Origin: Deltaproteobacteria bacterium
GTDB taxonomy: Bacteria; SAR324; JACQKK01
DNA: 6,424 nt
Reading direction: 5' to 3'
NCBI GenBank assembly: GCA_029858165.1
Contig: JAOUFO010000107.1
Coordinates: 1-6,424, forward strand
Part shown: positions 5,888 to 6,424 of the stretch, one piece after another
Layout of the letters: the number at the start of each line of letters is the position of its first letter
How positions within the stretch are numbered: the stretch's first letter is position 1
Translations under genes and position numbers: made by a program
Notes under the pieces: model-generated
The model's database searches: none
Seen by the model: only the letters and a program-made list of their open reading frames with translations
Told to the model about the DNA's origin: nothing

Positions 5888-5923
5888 ATCGTGTTGCCCA
5901 AACCATGTTGAAAGGCTTTTGAA

Positions 5924-6424
5924 ATGACCCTCCCCCAATCCGCATCCCCTGCCACTCCCCTTCCCCCGGTGGAGGAAACCGGGGAAAGCCCGGAATTTGT
6001 TCGTGTCAGCGCTGCCGCCGCCATGGAGCTTGGCCTTAAAAAAGGCCGGTTCATGCGGGATTGCTCCTGCGGGTGCATCAACCTGCTGCAAAATTATCAG
6101 GTCAGTTGTGTGGCCAACTGCGCCTATTGCGGATTGGCCCGCCAGCGGGAAGGGGAATCGGTGGACAAAAGCTTTATCCGGGTGGACTGGCCCCTGTATT
6201 CCATGGACCTTATCGCCCGCAAAATTGCCGAAAAAGAGGCCCGATCCGGGGTGGGCCGGGTGTGTGTATCCCAGGTGCATCATCCCAAAGCCTGCCAGGA
6301 CCTGATCACCATCTGCGACCAGGTGCACCAGGCCGCACCTCAAGTGCCTCTTTCGGCTCTGGTCAGCGCCAGCCTGCTGGATGAAGACAAGCTGGCTTCC
6401 ATCCAGGCCACCGGGGTGGACATT
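5924..6424 (+). CDS. Second BioB-like radical SAM protein, putative LipS-type partner, 3'-truncated
   Basis: The frame from ATG 5924 is open to the right edge (167 codons, no stop), so the C-terminal part is missing. AAAGG 8 bases upstream supports the start. The radical SAM motif is CVANCAYC (Cys62, Cys66, Cys69; CX3CX2C), followed by GLARQREGE and SFIRVDWP, resembling the biotin-synthase-related radical SAM group. A second cysteine cluster, CSCGC (Cys47, Cys49, Cys51), precedes it in GRFMRDCSCGCINLL and could ligate an auxiliary Fe-S cluster, as expected for a sulfur-inserting enzyme that sacrifices a cluster. With the preceding radical SAM gene, the ligase and the H-like carrier it forms the set expected for LipS1/LipS2-type lipoate assembly (pathway assignment is inference). 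The 73-base gap from the previous gene contains a terminator-like hairpin. Residues 1-24 are Pro/Thr/Ser-rich and probably disordered. It could instead modify another substrate. Confidence 0.88.
   Translation, partial: MTLPQSASPATPLPPVEETGESPEFVRVSAAAAMELGLKKGRFMRDCSCGCINLLQNYQVSCVANCAYCGLARQREGESVDKSFIRVDWPLYSMDLIARKIAEKEARSGVGRVCVSQVHHPKACQDLITICDQVHQAAPQVPLSALVSASLLDEDKLASIQATGVDI

Noticed and set aside
1..6424. CRISPR array, tRNA, rRNA or integrase/attachment site
   Set aside because: No regularly spaced repeats, no tRNA-like cloverleaf and no recombinase gene were seen on either strand.

Overview
The window reads as a chromosomal piece of a GC-rich anaerobic or facultative bacterium. 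Its own-lineage genes are rich in CCC and GGG codons and long G or C runs. The gene content (phosphoketolase, a divergent H-protein, a lipoate ligase and paired BioB-like radical SAM enzymes) would suit a sulfate-reducer-like Desulfobacterota lineage. That taxonomic guess is inference only, because no rRNA or marker gene is present.

Layout: (1) 2-1909, + strand, the C-terminal four fifths of a thiamine-diphosphate phosphoketolase cut by the left edge. (2) 1910-2155, a hairpin-rich spacer that also holds two tiny minus-strand ORFs, the first starting inside the hepT stop codon. (3) 2156-2795, minus strand, an MntA-HepT (nucleotidyltransferase/HEPN) toxin-antitoxin pair with overlapping genes and all diagnostic motifs. 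(4) 2796-3244, a 449-base divergent spacer with a GC-rich stem-loop block and an A/T-rich nested palindrome. (5) 3245 to the right edge, + strand, a tight four-gene cluster: divergent GcvH-like lipoyl carrier, two-domain lipoate-protein ligase, first radical SAM enzyme, and second radical SAM enzyme (cut by the right edge).

The central story is the four-gene cluster. A carrier with a lipoyl-type lysine, a ligase able to load it with octanoate or lipoate, and two BioB-related radical SAM proteins side by side match the non-canonical lipoate assembly route. In that route (LipS1/LipS2, known from Thermococcus and from bacterial sHdr/LbpA loci) two radical SAM proteins replace classical LipA. No LipA, LipB or LipM is visible here. 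The expected sequence is: the ligase attaches the acyl chain to the GcvH-like protein, then the two radical SAM enzymes insert sulfur at C6 and C8. What the lipoylated protein then serves (glycine cleavage, an Hdr-like complex, or something else) cannot be read from this window and depends on genes to the right.

The MntA-HepT pair looks like an accessory insertion between phosphoketolase and the lipoylation cluster. It lies on the opposite strand, lacks the long C/G runs of its neighbours, and is flanked by related GC-rich stem-loop sequences.
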